From positions 1 to 32,030 of IMG/VR virus record IMGVR_UViG_3300047564_001323: a stretch of DNA of 32,030 nt. The stretch is one strand, 5' to 3'. Positions within the stretch are counted from its first letter, which is position 1; every line of letters begins with the position of its first letter. A model generated the notes under the pieces. That model searched no databases and was not told where the DNA came from. It was given only the letters and a program-made list of their open reading frames with translations. Positions 30,060 through 32,030 of the stretch are shown one piece after another. The position numbers and the translations under genes are program-made. The DNA is from a virus.

Positions 30060-31190
30060 ATGACGGTATTCAATACCAAACCAACCAATATCAAAAAGCA
30101 GCCCATGTTCTTTGGTGCTCCTTTGGGACTTCAGAGATATGATAACTACAAATATCCAGTCTTTGATAAGCTCACTCAACAGCAACTTGGATATTTTTGG
30201 AGACCAGAAGAAGTTTCTCTTCAAAAAGATCGTGCTGATTATCAGCAACTCACTCCAGAGCAGAAGCATATCTTCACCAGCAACCTGAAGTATCAGGTTA
30301 TGTTGGACTCTGTTCAGGGTCGTGGTCCTGGTATGGCATTTCTTCCATACTGCTCACTCCCTGAACTGGAGTCTGCCATGACTGTATGGGAGATGATGGA
30401 GATGATTCACTCCCGCTCCTACACCCACATCATTAAGAACGTATACTCTGATCCATCCGAAGTCTTTGATACAATTCTTGAGGATGATAAGATCTTAAAC
30501 CGTGCAGCAACGGTGACTTCCTCCTATAATGATCTCATCAACGCTGCCCAGAATTATGGTACAAGCAACGATTGGATCTTCGCACAGGAAAATGTCCCAA
30601 CAGCAAAAGAAAACCTCAAAGATCTTAAAAGAAAACTCTACAGAGCAATTGTCAACGTTAACATTCTTGAAGGAATTAGGTTCTATGTCTCCTTTGCTTG
30701 CTCGTTTGCGTTTGGTGAGCTCAAACTTATGGAGGGATCCGCTAAGATTATCTCTCTCATCGCACGAGACGAAAACCAGCATCTTGTCCTTACTCAAAAC
30801 ATCATCAAAAACTGGCATCAAGGGGACGATCCAGACATGCTGGAAATCGCTAAGGAAGAAAGGCAGAACGTGATTCAAATGTTTAGGAATGCTGTTGATG
30901 AGGAGCGTTCCTGGGCAGAGTATTTGTTCAAGGATGGATCGATGATCGGTCTGAACGATAAGCTCCTCACTCAGTACGTTGAATGGATTGCCAACCGCCG
31001 TCTTAAGGCAATTGGATTTGATCCAATCTATAATGTATCTGCAAATAACAATCCTCTCCCTTGGACACAGTATTGGTTGAACTCTAAGGGTCAACAAAAC
31101 GCACCACAAGAAACGGAAATCGAAAGCTATGTCATCGGAGGAATCAAACAAGACATCACCTCAAACTCCTTCAGTGGGTTTCAACTTTGA
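30060..31190 (+). CDS. nrdB: ribonucleoside-diphosphate reductase small subunit (NrdB)
   Basis: 376 residues from the ATG at 30060, chosen because MTVFNTKPTNIKKQPMFFG matches the T4 NrdB N-terminus. An in-frame ATG at 30018, seven bases after the nrdA stop, would add 14 residues, and neither has a good ribosome site. Di-iron ligands are visible in LDSVQGRGP (Asp), WEMMEMIHSRSYTHI (Glu, His and the radical Tyr region) and ARDENQHLVL (Glu, His). It forms the tyrosyl-radical subunit of the class I enzyme with NrdA. Its last 62 bases overlap the next ORF. Confidence 0.95.
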   Translation: MTVFNTKPTNIKKQPMFFGAPLGLQRYDNYKYPVFDKLTQQQLGYFWRPEEVSLQKDRADYQQLTPEQKHIFTSNLKYQVMLDSVQGRGPGMAFLPYCSLPELESAMTVWEMMEMIHSRSYTHIIKNVYSDPSEVFDTILEDDKILNRAATVTSSYNDLINAAQNYGTSNDWIFAQENVPTAKENLKDLKRKLYRAIVNVNILEGIRFYVSFACSFAFGELKLMEGSAKIISLIARDENQHLVLTQNIIKNWHQGDDPDMLEIAKEERQNVIQMFRNAVDEERSWAEYLFKDGSMIGLNDKLLTQYVEWIANRRLKAIGFDPIYNVSANNNPLPWTQYWLNSKGQQNAPQETEIESYVIGGIKQDITSNSFSGFQL

Positions 31191-31569
31191 GGTTGTTTTA
31201 GATAAAGAAAAAGAAACTGATATACAAAAAATCAAGAGGTGGATTCGTAAACAGAAACCACCTCTAAACACTATTCTTGAGCATCTCTTTTCCTTTGTGG
31301 AGAAGTGGTATATGGATTGGAAAGTGAATGAAACTATGCGTGATGTTGATCGTCAAGCAGAAGAAATTGTAAAACAGTGGGAGGAAGAAGATGAAAAAAA
31401 TCGACCCAAAGCAGAGATCGTGGAGGAGGGATTATTTGGCGAGGAAGGCTGGTCTATCAGCATTTCAAATCCAGTTGTTGAACGAGGGTCCGAAGCAGCT
31501 GACGGACGCATGGGCACTGGGAGCGATGAGAAAGGATTGGGAGGACCACTTCCAGATCCTTGGGGATGA
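31129..31569 (+). CDS. hypothetical protein overlapping the end of nrdB
   Basis: 146 residues if the ATG at 31129 is used; a GTG at 31174 would shorten it. The N-terminal 90 residues look like a genuine helical, charged protein (IQKIKRWIRKQKPPLNTIL, FVEKWYMDWKVNETMRDVD). The last 60 residues run through the reading frame of another ORF with a much better ribosome site and are Gly/Pro-rich at the end. Either two genes overlap by about 180 bases or this one has been extended by loss of an earlier stop. Function unknown. Confidence 0.55.
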   Translation: MSSEESNKTSPQTPSVGFNFEVVLDKEKETDIQKIKRWIRKQKPPLNTILEHLFSFVEKWYMDWKVNETMRDVDRQAEEIVKQWEEEDEKNRPKAEIVEEGLFGEEGWSISISNPVVERGSEAADGRMGTGSDEKGLGGPLPDPWG

Positions 31570-31579
31570 TTCATATTAA
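31391..31579 (+). CDS. small hypothetical protein with strong ribosome site
   Basis: 62 residues. The ATG is preceded by GGGAGG (31379-31384), one of the best Shine-Dalgarno sequences in the window. The product is a compact basic-then-acidic helical protein (QRSWRRDYLARKAGLSAFQI, LLNEGPKQLTDAWALGAM). It lies in the +1 frame of the 31129 ORF and outlasts it by ten bases. No family recognised. Confidence 0.65.
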   Translation: MKKIDPKQRSWRRDYLARKAGLSAFQIQLLNEGPKQLTDAWALGAMRKDWEDHFQILGDDSY

Positions 31580-31604
31580 ATTGTATTAAATGTTACAGCA
31601 GGTA

Positions 31605-31634
31605 TTGACTATATACCTTTGATCGGTGTATACT
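31605..31634 (+). promoter_or_regulatory. sigma70-type promoter, TTGACT-N18-TATACT
   Basis: TTGACT (31605-31610), 18-bp spacer, TATACT (31629-31634), each 5 of 6 to consensus, in the only sizeable non-coding gap of this end (31580-31693). The expected start is near 31641, giving a 53-nt leader before the ATG at 31694. Confidence 0.65.
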
Positions 31635-31639
31635 GATCA
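31620..31639 (+). repeat. imperfect palindrome over the -10 region
   Basis: TGATCGGTGT (31620-31629) and ATACTGATCA (31630-31639) form a 20-bp palindrome with 8 of 10 pairs. It covers the -10 box and the expected start region, where an operator could lie. It contains two GATC sites, possible Dam targets. Confidence 0.4.
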
Positions 31640-31693
31640 CACGTTCATCCCTATGGGACGGAAGTAAGCCGACTCGGAACGGATCGTTCATCT
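31640..31693 (+). promoter_or_regulatory. structured leader with CGTTCATC direct repeats
   Basis: The leader contains the octamer CGTTCATC twice (31642-31649 and 31685-31692), the second copy ending one base before the start codon. It also contains a TCCC/GGGA hairpin (31648-31658) and the palindrome CCGACTCGG (31669-31677). I recall similar leaders upstream of the same small gene in other cyanophages, so a conserved regulatory RNA is possible. Confidence 0.4.
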
Positions 31694-31849
31694 ATGGAAA
31701 CACTTTTCTTATCCTGCTTACAAGCTCAATTAATGATTGCTAGAATTAATGCCAGTCAAATTGTTGAGCCCCAGCACAAAAATGATCTTGTGTGGGAGAT
31801 TAAACAGGTCACTAAGAAAGGTTGTTTCGTAGACGCAAAAGCCGACTGA
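31694..31849 (+). CDS. small conserved-type cyanophage protein, unknown function
   Basis: 51 residues, METLFLSCLQAQLMIARINA onward, ending KGCFVDAKAD. The N-terminal helix is hydrophobic enough for a surface or membrane-edge helix but too polar for a clear transmembrane segment. I recall near-identical short proteins in many marine cyanomyoviruses, always of unknown function. It has its own sigma70-type promoter and leader, pointing to early, host-polymerase transcription. No classical Shine-Dalgarno is seen before the ATG; the leader repeat occupies that place. Confidence 0.8.
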   Translation: METLFLSCLQAQLMIARINASQIVEPQHKNDLVWEIKQVTKKGCFVDAKAD

Positions 31850-31888
31850 AGGAACGCTCTTTAACCTAAACACTTAAGGAGAACCCTA

Positions 31889-32026
31889 ATGTCTAAAGTC
31901 GTATACCGTGGCATCGAGTATGATACCCAGAAGCGTCTGGAGTATCAACAACAAATGATGCAACAACCCCAACAGCAAAATGAAGTCTATCGTGGCGTCA
32001 AGTTTGTAAAAGAGGGGCACAAGTGA
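31889..32026 (+). CDS. small DUF4278-like protein
   Basis: 45 residues with a perfect AAGGAG (31876-31881). It has two copies of a short motif, VVYRGIEYD near the start and VYRGVKFVK near the end, separated by a Gln/Met-rich stretch. The YRG-x-x-Y/F motif is typical of DUF4278, a family of tiny cyanobacterial proteins, so host origin is plausible. Function unknown. The stop overlaps an ATG at 32026-32028 that may begin the next gene beyond the window. Confidence 0.75.
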   Translation: MSKVVYRGIEYDTQKRLEYQQQMMQQPQQQNEVYRGVKFVKEGHK

Positions 32027-32030
32027 TGCA

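Noticed and set aside
31393-31400. A-run at 31393-31399 as a frameshift site joining the two overlapping ORFs
   Set aside because: A -1 slip there leads into neither ORF; joining them would need a +1 shift, and there is no supporting stem or stop context.
1-32030. CRISPR array, insertion sequence, attachment site, or photosystem genes
   Set aside because: No regularly spaced repeats, transposase or integrase motifs, or psbA/psbD/hli sequences were found in either strand by eye.

Overview
The window reads as a stretch of a T4-like cyanophage (contractile-tailed, infecting marine Synechococcus or Prochlorococcus). The T4 core replication cluster is present in its classical order: 45, 44, 62, regA, 43, uvsX, 41, then 61, nrdA and nrdB, with the tail of 46 at the left edge. 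Interleaved are auxiliary genes typical of cyanophages: speD, a cobS-like ATPase with a cobT-like partner, a bilin reductase of the PebS type, hsp20, mazG, a thioredoxin-like gene, and several 2-oxoglutarate/Fe(II)-oxygenase-fold genes. All genes I accept are on the + strand and packed tightly, mostly with ATGA or TAATG junctions. The longest gap is about 150 bases (9749-9899). I see no tRNA, CRISPR array, insertion sequence or integration gene.

Layout. 1-1130: end of gp46 and three small unknown genes. 1129-6289: CobT-like vWA/metallopeptidase protein, a conserved phage protein, speD, terminator, CobS/MoxR ATPase, PebS-like bilin reductase, and a DUF3310-like protein. 6276-9748: sliding clamp, clamp loader and RegA, with a dam methylase and a small ORF inserted between 44 and 62. 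9749-11418: terminator, hsp20, an inverted repeat with a consensus sigma70 promoter, then three tandem genes that look like diverged paralogs. 11415-18156: DNA polymerase, UvsX, a degenerate oxygenase-fold protein, helicase gp41, MazG, thioredoxin-like protein, and an oxygenase. 18179-23535: a late-promoter unit with a nuclease-like protein (weak call), an RNA/DNA-ligase-like protein, an NMN-adenylyltransferase-like protein and a long Lys/Glu-rich probable virion protein, then an Asp-hydroxylase-like gene. 23558-26715: small and structural genes, including an Ig-like virion protein, plus another oxygenase. 26712-31190: primase, nrdA and nrdB. 31129-32030: overlapping small ORFs, a sigma70 promoter with a leader, and two small genes.

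How it works together. Nucleotide supply (nrdA/B, thioredoxin, MazG), replication and recombination (43, 44/62, 45, 41, 61, uvsX, 46) and their translational control (regA) form early/middle blocks. Sigma70-type promoters are visible at 3501, 10374, 16704 and 31605. Late units are marked by T4-late-like NTAAATA motifs, most of which share their TAA with the stop codon of the gene before.

Most interesting signals: (1) a dnaX-like -1 frameshift cassette at the end of the 498-aa late protein that would add a 57-aa Cys/His-rich tail; (2) intrinsic terminators nested with late promoters, or buried in the first codons of oxygenase genes; (3) late promoters fused to stop codons; (4) a late cluster with a cryptic covalent nucleotidyltransferase next to an NMNAT-like gene; (5) a tandem paralog triplet in front of the DNA polymerase; (6) an oxygenase-fold protein that seems to have lost all its metal-binding histidines.
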